Below, piece after piece: positions 1-7,317 of a DNA stretch of 64,000 nt. Origin of the DNA: Candidatus Thalassolituus haligoni (GTDB lineage: Bacteria; Pseudomonadota; Gammaproteobacteria; Pseudomonadales; Oceanobacteraceae); contig NZ_CP139482.1 in NCBI RefSeq assembly GCF_041222825.1, forward strand, positions 86,001 to 150,000, read 5' to 3'. Each line of letters starts with the position of its first letter. Within the stretch, counting starts at the first letter, position 1. Below the pieces are notes generated by a model that saw only the letters and a list, made by a program, of their open reading frames with translations, did not search any database and was not told where the DNA came from. A program made the translations under genes and the position numbers.

Positions 1-708
1 ATGCTGCAACGGATGCAACCGATTGCGGATGAAATGCTGCGGTTATATTCCGGCCTGACGTCATTTGAGGCATCGCCGTCCGGCACGCTGCGGATTTCGA
101 CGGTGTCTGATTTTTCGCTGTTTTTTGCTCCCTTGTTACATACCTTTCGGGAGCAGTATCCGCACATCCGGGTGCAGGTGGTAGCCACCGATGACCGGAT
201 GTCGCTGGTCAGTGGTGATGTGCATGTGGCCATCCGCATGGGCAGCCAACCGCAGGAGCCGGATCTGATTGCACGCCGGTTGCTGCCTGCCACTATGGAG
301 TACTATGCCGCCAAACGTTATATCCAGCGTTATGGTACGCCGAGGTCGCTGGCGGATGTGAATCGTCATCAGTGGGTGCTGCCGTCGGGTAACAAGCGTC
401 AGATTTCCGGTATCTGGCAATTGCTGGAACGCCTTGACCCTCATCAGATCGTATTTGAGAGCAACAGCTTTACCGATATTTATTCAGCAGTCTCTGCGGG
501 AATGGGCATTGGTCCGATCGGCATGTTACAGCGCTCGGGCAATAGTCATGAAGCGCTGCAGTTGGTTGAGTTTGGTCTCCATGCGGAGCCTTCTTATATG
601 TGGTTTGTGTATCACAAGGACATGCGAGGCAGCGGCAGAATCAAGGCTCTGCAGAGTTTTGTGCTGGAGCATGTGTCAGCCATGATGCCGGGCGTAGTGG
701 GTCAGTAG
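1..708 (+). CDS. LysR-family transcriptional regulator, C-terminal part (cut by window edge)
   Basis: The visible 235 residues are the linker helix and the effector-binding domain of a LysR-type regulator. They show the usual pattern of GTLRIST at the start of the first lobe, a VAIRMG segment, a hinge near VLPSG, and a second-lobe AGMGIGPIG segment. The N-terminal winged helix-turn-helix is absent only because the window begins inside the gene; the ATG at position 1 is an internal methionine. Proteins of this class usually bind DNA as tetramers and respond to a small ligand. The target cannot be inferred because the divergent neighbour lies outside the window. The reading frame is intact up to the TAG stop. 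Confidence 0.85.
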   Translation: MLQRMQPIADEMLRLYSGLTSFEASPSGTLRISTVSDFSLFFAPLLHTFREQYPHIRVQVVATDDRMSLVSGDVHVAIRMGSQPQEPDLIARRLLPATMEYYAAKRYIQRYGTPRSLADVNRHQWVLPSGNKRQISGIWQLLERLDPHQIVFESNSFTDIYSAVSAGMGIGPIGMLQRSGNSHEALQLVEFGLHAEPSYMWFVYHKDMRGSGRIKALQSFVLEHVSAMMPGVVGQ

Positions 709-719
709 TCGGTCCGAGG

Positions 720-915
720 CTACAGGGCATCTGAAAATGCAGCGAACGCTGAAAGGACAAGGCAAAAATCGGCGAAAAAGCGCACGCCTGCACGGATGCC
801 GGCGTTAGAGCGACACAGGAAGCCAACGCCGAGTTGATGAGTGATAAATGAGCATTTTGAGTCGATATTTAACACTGTCATTTCGAGTGCAGTCATTTAT
901 AGATGTGCCCTACAG
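720..915. repeat. Candidate dispersed intergenic repeat with imperfect terminal inverted repeats
   Basis: The gap after the LysR gene is bounded by CTACAGGGCATCT at 720-732 and AGATGTGCCCTACAG at 901-915. These are imperfect inverted copies of each other. The roughly 170 bases between them carry no convincing gene. The layout resembles a small non-coding repeat of the MITE type, and similar wording recurs in intergenic DNA of marine gammaproteobacteria as far as I remember. The right end supplies the stop codon (910-912) of the minus-strand gene that follows. Only one copy lies in this window, so its repeat status is inference. Confidence 0.45.
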
Positions 916-1494
916 TAACTGGCTCGACAGTCCCAGGCTGGCCGACAGACAGGGCCATGGCTGACAGATCCGGGTCACTGTGGTTGCGCTCGCGCCGGAA
1001 GGATAATGATTGATCAGGGCATCCGGGTTGTGGATCAGGGCTTCAATCTGCTCGTCAATACGTATTGCATCGTCACCCAGCAGTGTCTGTATAACGATGT
1101 TAGCGGTGGCGGGGTCATGATCGATCAATGGTTGGCCATAACGGCTAATAAAGGCGTCATTGCAGGTTTCCAAGATCCTCAGGGTGAAATAGGCCTGCCG
1201 CAAGGCGATCAGGCTGCCAGAGGCACCGGCAGGTATCGAAAGTTCGAGCAGTGGCAGAGTGTTTTCAATGCGCCGGTGCAGACGCGGCGCACTGTTCTTG
1301 AGCGGTGGCAGAACCAGACGCTGATAGACGCAATAGGCCAGGGTGTACTGACAAAGCTGGCTGACGGCGGCTTCACTGGCCAAATGAACGATACGGCTCA
1401 GGCTGTTGAGGCTCGCGGTGATGCGCGCTTCCAGATCAGATCCTTGTTGCAGATCGTTCTGTACACGCGGGCTGGTTACGGCCATAGGCGTCAT
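910..1494 (-). CDS. Hypothetical protein, no recognised family
   Basis: A 194-residue soluble protein of helical character, with no signal peptide or membrane segment. I do not recognise the family. It holds several leucine-rich helices and a few cysteines without metal-site spacing. The gene is convergent with the LysR gene and lies downstream of the MATE gene on the same strand, about 105 bp away. The intervening DNA is AT-rich, with an inverted repeat, so it may have its own promoter. The last codons overlap the end of the candidate intergenic repeat, so the natural C-terminus may have been altered by its insertion. It is a real gene by length and codon pattern, but its function is unknown. 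Confidence 0.55.
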   Translation of the reverse strand: MTPMAVTSPRVQNDLQQGSDLEARITASLNSLSRIVHLASEAAVSQLCQYTLAYCVYQRLVLPPLKNSAPRLHRRIENTLPLLELSIPAGASGSLIALRQAYFTLRILETCNDAFISRYGQPLIDHDPATANIVIQTLLGDDAIRIDEQIEALIHNPDALINHYPSGASATTVTRICQPWPCLSASLGLSSQLL

Positions 1495-1521
1495 TATTAC
1501 CTCTGTATTTTTAGTTATTGT

Positions 1522-1541
1522 AGTAAAATCAATGATTTACT
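1522..1541. promoter_or_regulatory. AT-rich inverted repeat upstream of the 910-1494 gene
   Basis: AGTAAAATCA and TGATTTACT form an imperfect inverted repeat in the leader of the minus-strand hypothetical gene, about 28 bp before its start. A perfect 12-bp palindrome (GACTGGCCAGTC) follows at 1586-1597, just beyond the MATE stop codon. Either could be an operator. No regulator can be assigned. Confidence 0.3.
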
Positions 1542-1599
1542 AATAGATGTAGGTGCTGATCAAAAAAGTATAGTAAATATTGACGGACTGGCCAGTCGA

Positions 1600-3024
1600 T
1601 TAGTGCTCTGGTGCAAAAGAGACAGGTTCGCGATAAAGCTGAAGTGTGAAGCGCATCACAAATACCGCCCTGGCCAATAAAAACGCATAAAAACTCAGCC
1701 ATAAACCGGTGTTGCCCAGCTCGCTGGTGAGCCACCAAAGCGGCATGAAGACCAGTAATGCGGCAGTTAACATGGCATTACGCATGGTACTGGCGGCACC
1801 GGCACCGATACACAACCCATCCAGCCAGTAGCTCCAGAAGCCCACCAGAGGCAAACCAATCAGCCAGATTTGATACTCATCCAATAGTGGTAACAGCGCC
1901 GGGTTGTTCGTAAACAGTGGCCATAACCAGTTGCCCGCAGCGGTAAAGGTCAGGCTCAGCAGGATTGCCAATGTCAGAGAATTGACGCCAGTAATAATAA
2001 CGATGCGTTGAACGTTAACAGACAGGCGTTCGATAGCATCGCGGCTGCGTCGCTGGTGTGCGGTTTGACCGGTCTGCGCCAGTGCTTGTCCAGTCAGACT
2101 TTCTGCCGCATGGGCAATGCCGTCCAGGGCGTTGGAAATCAGCAACAGCAAGGTGATCATCAGGCTGTTGGCCGCCAGAATCAGCTCGCCTTGACGTGCA
2201 CCCTGGGCGTTAAAAAAGGCAAACACCAAGAGCAGCGTCAGCGTTCTTACAAACAGCTGGCGGTTGATGCGGATCATGGGCTGTAGTTGCTGCCAGGACG
2301 GGCGGCGGTGCCAACGCTGTAGGACTTTGTGAATCAGGCAGTGCTGGTCAGCGAGAGCCTCAACGCCACTCTGTTGCCGCCAGACAAACCACAACCCGGT
2401 GACGAGACCGAGGTAGTCGGCAATAACGCTGCCGAGGGCAACCCCGTCAGTGGTCATGTCCATACCATAGACAAACAAGGCATCCAGGCCACCATTCGCC
2501 AGGTTGGTGACGGTCATAATGATCAGTGGTACACGGGTTTGGCCACGGCCGATAAACCAGCCCAACAGCGCATACTGGGCGAAGACTGCCGGCACCGAAA
2601 TGACTCGAATACTGAGGTACAGTTGGGCACCGTCAGAGACCGCTTGCGTCGCCCCCATCCAGGGGATTACCTGAGGTAACAGCAGCCAGCCACAGCAGCC
2701 AATAATGGCGCTCAGGGGAAGAGCCAGCCAGAATGCATGGCCCAATACCCCGGTCTGTTCGGCGGTCGAGCGGCTGCGCGCAGTCAGCGCGGTTGTACCC
2801 ATCCGTAAAAAGCCGAAGCTCCAGCACAGCAGGGTAAACAGCTGGGCACCAATTGAGACGGCGCCGAGGTAGGCGGCGTCGGGCAGATGGCCGAGAATCG
2901 CGCTGTCGACCAGACCCAGCAGTGGAACGGTGATATTGCTCAGCATCACCGGCCAGGCAATGGCGAGGATGCGACCTTGTGTCGCGGCCCAGCCGGGGGC
3001 TGGCACAGCGGATGTAAACGACAT
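1600..3024 (-). CDS. MATE-family multidrug/cation efflux transporter (DinF-like)
   Basis: An inner-membrane antiporter of about 474 residues with roughly twelve hydrophobic segments in two similar halves, as expected for MATE proteins. The N-terminal segment AWPVMLSNITVPLLGLVD matches the first helix of the DinF branch, and the motif containing DSAILGHL is typical of MATE helix 1-2. Family members export drugs, dyes or metabolites in exchange for sodium or protons. The ATG at 3024 is chosen; a GTG at 3039 in the same frame is possible and neither has a clear Shine-Dalgarno sequence. The gene diverges from the SCO gene across only 38 bp, so the promoters must be close or overlapping. The substrate is unknown. 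Confidence 0.88.
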   Translation of the reverse strand: MSFTSAVPAPGWAATQGRILAIAWPVMLSNITVPLLGLVDSAILGHLPDAAYLGAVSIGAQLFTLLCWSFGFLRMGTTALTARSRSTAEQTGVLGHAFWLALPLSAIIGCCGWLLLPQVIPWMGATQAVSDGAQLYLSIRVISVPAVFAQYALLGWFIGRGQTRVPLIIMTVTNLANGGLDALFVYGMDMTTDGVALGSVIADYLGLVTGLWFVWRQQSGVEALADQHCLIHKVLQRWHRRPSWQQLQPMIRINRQLFVRTLTLLLVFAFFNAQGARQGELILAANSLMITLLLLISNALDGIAHAAESLTGQALAQTGQTAHQRRSRDAIERLSVNVQRIVIITGVNSLTLAILLSLTFTAAGNWLWPLFTNNPALLPLLDEYQIWLIGLPLVGFWSYWLDGLCIGAGAASTMRNAMLTAALLVFMPLWWLTSELGNTGLWLSFYAFLLARAVFVMRFTLQLYREPVSFAPEH

Positions 3025-3062
3025 GGCTGGTATACTCACGAATCAGCAACAGGAGAACGTAA

Positions 3063-3701
3063 ATGAACAATCGGGTGTCTGCAGCGTCCCGCGTCGGCGC
3101 TATCTTACTCTTCGTGGTGCTGGCTGTATCGGCTGCCGTGGGGATGTTGATGGCTCATCTGGCCGATCCGGCAGCGCGACTGGGCTCCACCAGTGGGGTG
3201 ATGTTGTTTAATCACAGCAGTCCGGTCAGTGACTTCAAATTTATTGACCAGCATGGCGAACACCGTGATCAGGCCAGTTTCTCCTCGGGCTGGAAGCTGG
3301 TGTTTTTTGGCTATACCTTTTGCCCGGATATCTGCCCAACCACGCTGGCGGATCTGAACCGGGTCTGGAAAGCGCTGCCGGATGAGGCTCGTCAACGTCT
3401 GGACGTGGTGTTTGTGTCGGTGGATCCACAACGGGATCGACCCGCCAGCCTGGCGCCTTATCTACAATATTTTAACCCGGCGTTTGTCGGTCTGACCGGC
3501 AATCCCCAGGCGCTGGCGCAGCTGGCGCAGGAGATCAATGGCTTCTACGCCAGGGTTGATCGCGGCGAGGCGCCATATTTGATGGATCATTCGGCCAACT
3601 TGATGTTGGTGGATGCACAGTGGCAATTCAGAGGTTATATCGAGCCTCCGTTTCGTCCTGGGCGTTTGACGCCTATTCTGGCCGCGCTGGCCGGAATGTA
3701 A
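3063..3701 (+). CDS. SCO1/SenC family copper-binding thioredoxin-fold protein
   Basis: A 212-residue membrane-anchored periplasmic protein. It has one N-terminal transmembrane helix (about residues 11-31) and then a thioredoxin fold. The copper site is complete: Cys87 and Cys91 in the CPDIC motif, and His176 in DHSAN. SCO proteins deliver copper to the CuA centre of cytochrome c oxidase or keep its cysteines reduced. No oxidase gene lies nearby, so the partner is not evident. An AGGAG ribosome-binding site lies 7 bp before the ATG. Length and motifs are standard for the family. Confidence 0.92.
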   Translation: MNNRVSAASRVGAILLFVVLAVSAAVGMLMAHLADPAARLGSTSGVMLFNHSSPVSDFKFIDQHGEHRDQASFSSGWKLVFFGYTFCPDICPTTLADLNRVWKALPDEARQRLDVVFVSVDPQRDRPASLAPYLQYFNPAFVGLTGNPQALAQLAQEINGFYARVDRGEAPYLMDHSANLMLVDAQWQFRGYIEPPFRPGRLTPILAALAGM

Positions 3702-3854
3702 CCAATGGATTGCACGGGCATACATTAACCCCAACAGGGAAGGCAGGGATTGCATGGCAGCGCTCCGCCGCTTCCGTTTGATACCCGCCTGGCAGTACTG
3801 CCTGTTTCACTCCTGGCGTTGGGGTCTCGACGACAACCCCTGTAGTAGCGATGA

Positions 3855-4072
3855 CAGCAGCCAGTGCAGCACGGCGATTGTGCTGACCCGGGAGGAGTGG
3901 CGCTTGACGGAGATAACCTGTTTGTCTGTTATGCGGGTGGCTTGAAACGTTTTGATGTCTCCGGTAGCTGGTCTGCGGTTGAAACCGGTGATTTTACCGA
4001 TCTGGCGTGTTGCTGGTGAACCTGTCGGATGACACACCGGTGCTGCTGTCGACGATCAGTGAGGGTCAGTAA
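3855..4072 (+). pseudogene. Remnant of a beta-propeller/NHL-like protein gene
   Basis: A protein-like run without start codon spans about 3855-4019 and contains PGGVALDGDNLFVCYAG followed by LKRFDVSG. This is the pattern of propeller blades (hydrophobic strand, Asp-Gly turn, strand). It ends at a TGA. A second run in another frame takes over at 4007 (VLLVNLSDDTPVLLSTIS) and reaches TAA at 4070-4072. The two read as one C-terminus split by a single frameshift. Nothing upstream to 3701 restores a full gene, so this is a decayed fragment. The family assignment is inference from the strand-turn pattern. Confidence 0.5.
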
Positions 4073-4105
4073 GCACGCCCAGTACCGCAGTTGCCCCGAA
4101 CCTGA

Positions 4106-4903
4106 TCAGCGTCTGGTAACCGCCATGCTGGCGACAAACAGCAGTGTGGCGGCGACCACCACACTTGGCCCGGCCGGGGTATCCCACCAGAACGAAGCCG
4201 TCATGCCCATCAGTACCGACAGAATGCCGACCAGGCTGGCGAACAGGGCCATCTGCTCGGGGGTGCGTGACAGGCTACGGGCTGCCGCCGGGGGAATAAT
4301 CAGCATGGCGCTGACCAGCAGGATGCCGACAATTTTCATCGCCAGGGCAATCACCAACGCCAACATCAGAATCAGCAATAACTGCAATCGTGCCACCGGA
4401 TAGCCGTCAATAGTGGCCAATTCCGGGCTGACGGTGGTCGCCAGCAAACCGCGCCATTGCCAGATAATCAGGCCGATACAGACCACCGCCGCTAGCGCGA
4501 CCAGCAAGGTATCGTTACTGGTCACCGCCAGCAAATCGCCAAACAGGTAACCCATCAGATCAACCCGCACATCCTGCGCCAGGCTCAGTACCACCAGCCC
4601 GACAGCCAGCATGCTGTGGGAAATAATCCCCAGCAAGGTATCGGAAGAGAGCGACGCGACACGTTGCATCGGATACAGCAATAGCGCCAGTACCAGCGAG
4701 CTGAGCAGCAGCGCCAGGGTTGGGTGAATATCGGAAATTACCCCCAGGGTAATCCCCAGCAGCGCTCCGTGTGCCAGCGTATCGCCAAAAAACGCCATCC
4801 GTCGCCATACAACAAAGCTGCCCAGTGGCCCGGTGACGCAAGCCAGCAGCAAACCACTGAAGAGTGGCATCAGCCACCAGTAAGACATCATCAGAGCGTT
4901 CAT
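4106..4903 (-). CDS. znuB: Zinc ABC transporter, membrane permease ZnuB
   Basis: An inner-membrane permease of 265 residues with about seven to eight hydrophobic segments. It carries the ZnuB/ABC-3 signature WRRMAFFGDTLAHGALLG near residue 33, the loop that contacts the ATPase. It forms the channel for zinc delivered by the periplasmic ZnuA. Its ATG overlaps the znuC stop by four bases, so the two are translationally coupled. It is the last gene of the minus-strand zur-znuC-znuB operon. Length matches the family. Confidence 0.95.
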   Translation of the reverse strand: MNALMMSYWWLMPLFSGLLLACVTGPLGSFVVWRRMAFFGDTLAHGALLGITLGVISDIHPTLALLLSSLVLALLLYPMQRVASLSSDTLLGIISHSMLAVGLVVLSLAQDVRVDLMGYLFGDLLAVTSNDTLLVALAAVVCIGLIIWQWRGLLATTVSPELATIDGYPVARLQLLLILMLALVIALAMKIVGILLVSAMLIIPPAAARSLSRTPEQMALFASLVGILSVLMGMTASFWWDTPAGPSVVVAATLLFVASMAVTRR

Positions 4904-5676
4904 GGCTGGCCGGTTTCCGCAGTCTGGTCGTGATCGATATGGCCATCCAGACAGTGCTGGTGGTCGTGATGGTGGGTGTAGTGGGCAATCGGCGCGGTAC
5001 GTTGGCCAAACAGTTGTTGGTACGCCTCACTGCCGGAGACATGATCCGGGTGACCAGAACAGCAGATATGGCCATTCATGCAGATCACTTCGTCGGTGGC
5101 CGCCATCACCAGATGCAGATCGTGAGAGACCATTAATACGCCGCAACCGAGTTCGTCACGCAGGGTAGGGATCAGCTGGTAAAGTTCGTGCTGACCCTGA
5201 ACATCGACACCCTGGACGGGTTCATCCAGCACCAGCAGGTCGGGCTTGAGTAACAGCGCCCTGGCCAGTAACACCCGTTGCCATTCGCCACCGGATAAAT
5301 CCTGAATATCCTGATCGGTCAGTCGTTGGATGCCCAGTCGCTGGATCCAGCCGTGGATGGCGCTGTCACGCGCTCCCCGAGCCAGCCGCAAAAATCCGAG
5401 CACGGTCAGGGGCAGTCGTGGTTCCAGTTGTAATTGTTGCGGCATATAACCGACGGTGAGGGGTTTGCGGCGCCAGACCGAGCCGGAATCGATGCTTTCC
5501 AGTCCCAGCAAGACGCGGATCAGCGTCGACTTGCCACAGCCGTTGGGGCCAATCAGCGTCAGGATCTGACCAGCATGCAACTCCAGGTCAATATCGGTTA
5601 ATACTTGTTTGTGGCGGCGTTTGAGGTTTAGTCCGGTTGCTTTTAACAGCAGGGTCGCTTCAGGCATGAGGGGCAT
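4900..5676 (-). CDS. znuC: Zinc ABC transporter, ATP-binding subunit ZnuC with histidine-rich tail
   Basis: A 258-residue ABC ATPase. Walker A (GPNGCGKST, residues 43-51), the signature LSGGE (127-131), Walker B ending in DE (151-152) and the switch His in SHDLH are all present. It powers zinc import through ZnuB. The C-terminus, about residues 232-249, is rich in His with Asp and one Cys, which suggests cytoplasmic zinc binding or sensing. The 5' end overlaps zur by 17 bases, which supports a single transcript under Zur control. The ATG at 5676 lies inside the zur 3' end. Confidence 0.95.
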   Translation of the reverse strand: MPLMPEATLLLKATGLNLKRRHKQVLTDIDLELHAGQILTLIGPNGCGKSTLIRVLLGLESIDSGSVWRRKPLTVGYMPQQLQLEPRLPLTVLGFLRLARGARDSAIHGWIQRLGIQRLTDQDIQDLSGGEWQRVLLARALLLKPDLLVLDEPVQGVDVQGQHELYQLIPTLRDELGCGVLMVSHDLHLVMAATDEVICMNGHICCSGHPDHVSGSEAYQQLFGQRTAPIAHYTHHHDHQHCLDGHIDHDQTAETGQP

Positions 5677-6160
5677 CCGCCTGTCCGGATTCGGCCTGGC
5701 AGCCGGGGCAGAGGCCGGTCAGCTCGGTCAGCTGGTGGCGGACCTGCACTCCGAGGACTTGCTCCACCTGTCGGGTCAGAGCCTGCAGTTTGTCGTCCGG
5801 TAATTCCTGCGCCCGGCCGCAGCGTTCGCAAATAAAAAAACAAACGGGATGGCTTGAACCCGGATGGCTGCAACCGACATAGGCATTGAGTGAATGCAGG
5901 CGATGCACCAACCCCAGATCGAGCAGGAAATCCAGTGCCCGATAGACAGTGGGTGGCGCGGAATTAAAGCCATCACTGGCCAGTGCGGGCAACAATTCAT
6001 AAGCGCCAACCGGTTTGTGGCTTTGCCAGATCAGTTCCAGTACCCGTTGCCGTACTCGGGTCAGGCGCGCCCCTTTGTCGTCGCACAGTGCCTGGGCCTG
6101 ACTCAGTGCCTTTGTGACGCAGTGCGTATGATTGTGGGGTTGGTACACATTCTGGCTCAT
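5660..6160 (-). CDS. zur: Fur-family zinc uptake regulator Zur
   Basis: A 166-residue Fur-family repressor with an N-terminal winged helix (PTVYRALDFLLDLGLVHR near 70-87) and a C-terminal dimerisation/metal domain. The structural zinc site is formed by Cys111 and Cys114 (CERC) and Cys151 and Cys154 (CPGC), as in Zur. With zinc bound, Zur represses zinc import genes. Its position at the head of zur-znuC-znuB and divergent from znuA supports zinc rather than iron specificity. The 57-bp gap to znuA carries a candidate operator, so the gene is probably autoregulated. Confidence 0.93.
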   Translation of the reverse strand: MSQNVYQPHNHTHCVTKALSQAQALCDDKGARLTRVRQRVLELIWQSHKPVGAYELLPALASDGFNSAPPTVYRALDFLLDLGLVHRLHSLNAYVGCSHPGSSHPVCFFICERCGRAQELPDDKLQALTRQVEQVLGVQVRHQLTELTGLCPGCQAESGQADAPHA

Positions 6161-6176
6161 GGACGGGCAACCTTAG

Positions 6177-6197
6177 GTTATAATGTTGCAATTTTAC
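6177..6197. promoter_or_regulatory. Candidate Zur box overlapping the znuA -10 element
   Basis: This 21-bp imperfect dyad lies between zur and znuA. Reading from each end inward, GT.A.A.TG pairs with CA.T.T.AC around a three-base centre. It contains a perfect TATAAT at 6179-6184 that could be the -10 element of znuA. No good -35 is visible. Overlap of operator and -10 fits repression by zinc-loaded Zur. The site is similar in style, not identical, to the enterobacterial Zur consensus. Confidence 0.55.
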
Positions 6198-6217
6198 GAA
6201 AGACTGAACGAGACACA

Positions 6218-7192
6218 ATGAAGAAAGTGATATTTTTGCTGTTATTGGTACTTCTTGGTGCCACTACGCCAGCGTTTGCCGATACCGTCATAGCCAGCTC
6301 ATCCGGGCAAACTGCCAAACCGGTGCCGATGGTACTGGCCAGTGTGCATCCGTTGGCGCTGGTCGCCGCCTCGGTGATTCCGGCTGAGCGGCTGCGGGTA
6401 CTGGTGCCACCCGGTATGACACCGCACGATTTTGCCCTGCGTCCTTCCGACATTGATCTGATCCAGAGCGCCGATATCATTCTCTGGGCCGGGCCAGTGA
6501 CCGAGCCTTATCTGAAAGGCTTTGCCACCCGCTGGCCTGATAAAGTGTGGATTAATGTTGCCGAGCTGGGCCAGCAGAGTCCGATTCAAGATCCACACTG
6601 GTGGCTGTCGCCCGACATCATGAAGCAGGCTCAGCAGCAGTTGGCGCAGCGGGTGGGTCGTGATCCTGCGGTGTTTGCCAACGCGGTGGATCTGGCGGTA
6701 GCGGCGGCGCGGCAATTACTGCAGCCGGTGCAGCAGCGAGGCTTTTTTGTCTTTCACCGCGCCTACGACCACTGGGTCGCCGCCATGGGCCTGAATCAGG
6801 TGGGTTCCTTTACTCTCAGCCCAGAACAAAAGCCGGGCATCCGCACACTGCAGACCATGCGTTCACAGTTATTGAGCGGTGAAGTGGTGTGTGTTTTCAG
6901 TGAGCCGGAATTCTCCCCGGCGCTGGTAGATCGGATTGTTGAGGGGATTAACGTTGGTCGTGGTGAGCTGGATCCGATGGCGTTGCAAATTGATATTGCC
7001 AGCGATGCCTATCCGGCGCTGATTGCTGATATGGCCCAACGCGCCAAAACCTGTCTGGAAGCCGTAGCGGTGAATGCTGCTGGCTTACCGGACACCGAAC
7101 TCGACAAGGCGTCACTGATCTTGCAAGAGCAGGATGACAGTATCGATTTGCCACTTCACAGCCATACCCATGAAGCTGGCCACAGCCATTAA
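6218..7192 (+). CDS. znuA: Periplasmic zinc-binding protein ZnuA
   Basis: A 324-residue solute-binding protein of the cluster A-I metal family. It has a signal peptide (about residues 1-21, ending PAFA). Likely zinc ligands are His70 (TPHDFALRPSD), His127 (DPHWWLSP) and His180 (FHRAYDHW). It captures zinc in the periplasm and hands it to ZnuBC. The usual His/Asp-rich loop in the middle of ZnuA is missing; instead a His-rich tail sits at residues 311-324. The ATG at 6218 is chosen because a signal peptide begins there; the frame stays open far upstream but only through zur antisense. The gene is divergent from zur. Confidence 0.93.
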   Translation: MKKVIFLLLLVLLGATTPAFADTVIASSSGQTAKPVPMVLASVHPLALVAASVIPAERLRVLVPPGMTPHDFALRPSDIDLIQSADIILWAGPVTEPYLKGFATRWPDKVWINVAELGQQSPIQDPHWWLSPDIMKQAQQQLAQRVGRDPAVFANAVDLAVAAARQLLQPVQQRGFFVFHRAYDHWVAAMGLNQVGSFTLSPEQKPGIRTLQTMRSQLLSGEVVCVFSEPEFSPALVDRIVEGINVGRGELDPMALQIDIASDAYPALIADMAQRAKTCLEAVAVNAAGLPDTELDKASLILQEQDDSIDLPLHSHTHEAGHSH

Positions 7193-7242
7193 CGAACAGC
7201 CATTAACAGATCGGCCAGTATAATCTAGCGAAGCGGGACACC

Positions 7243-7268
7243 CAGGCTGGCTGCAAGATGCCAGCCTG
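7243..7268 (+). terminator. Weak hairpin after znuA
   Basis: CAGGCTGG (7243-7250) and CCAGCCTG (7261-7268) form a perfect 8-bp stem with a 10-base loop, 50 bp beyond the znuA stop. Only two T residues follow, so it is a weak terminator or simply an mRNA 3' structure. It lies in the glmU leader. Confidence 0.35.
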
Positions 7269-7317
7269 TTAGAATGACGCCCAATTCAGGCAGCTATCCG
7301 GTAAGCGAGCACCCTTC

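Noticed and set aside
3754..3945. 63-residue open frame with ATG after the SCO gene
   Set aside because: The propeller-like signal lies in a different frame; this frame has no protein-like pattern and no family match.
5894..6217. Long open frame upstream of znuA in the same frame
   Set aside because: It runs antisense through zur and lacks a signal peptide start; the znuA signal peptide begins at 6218.
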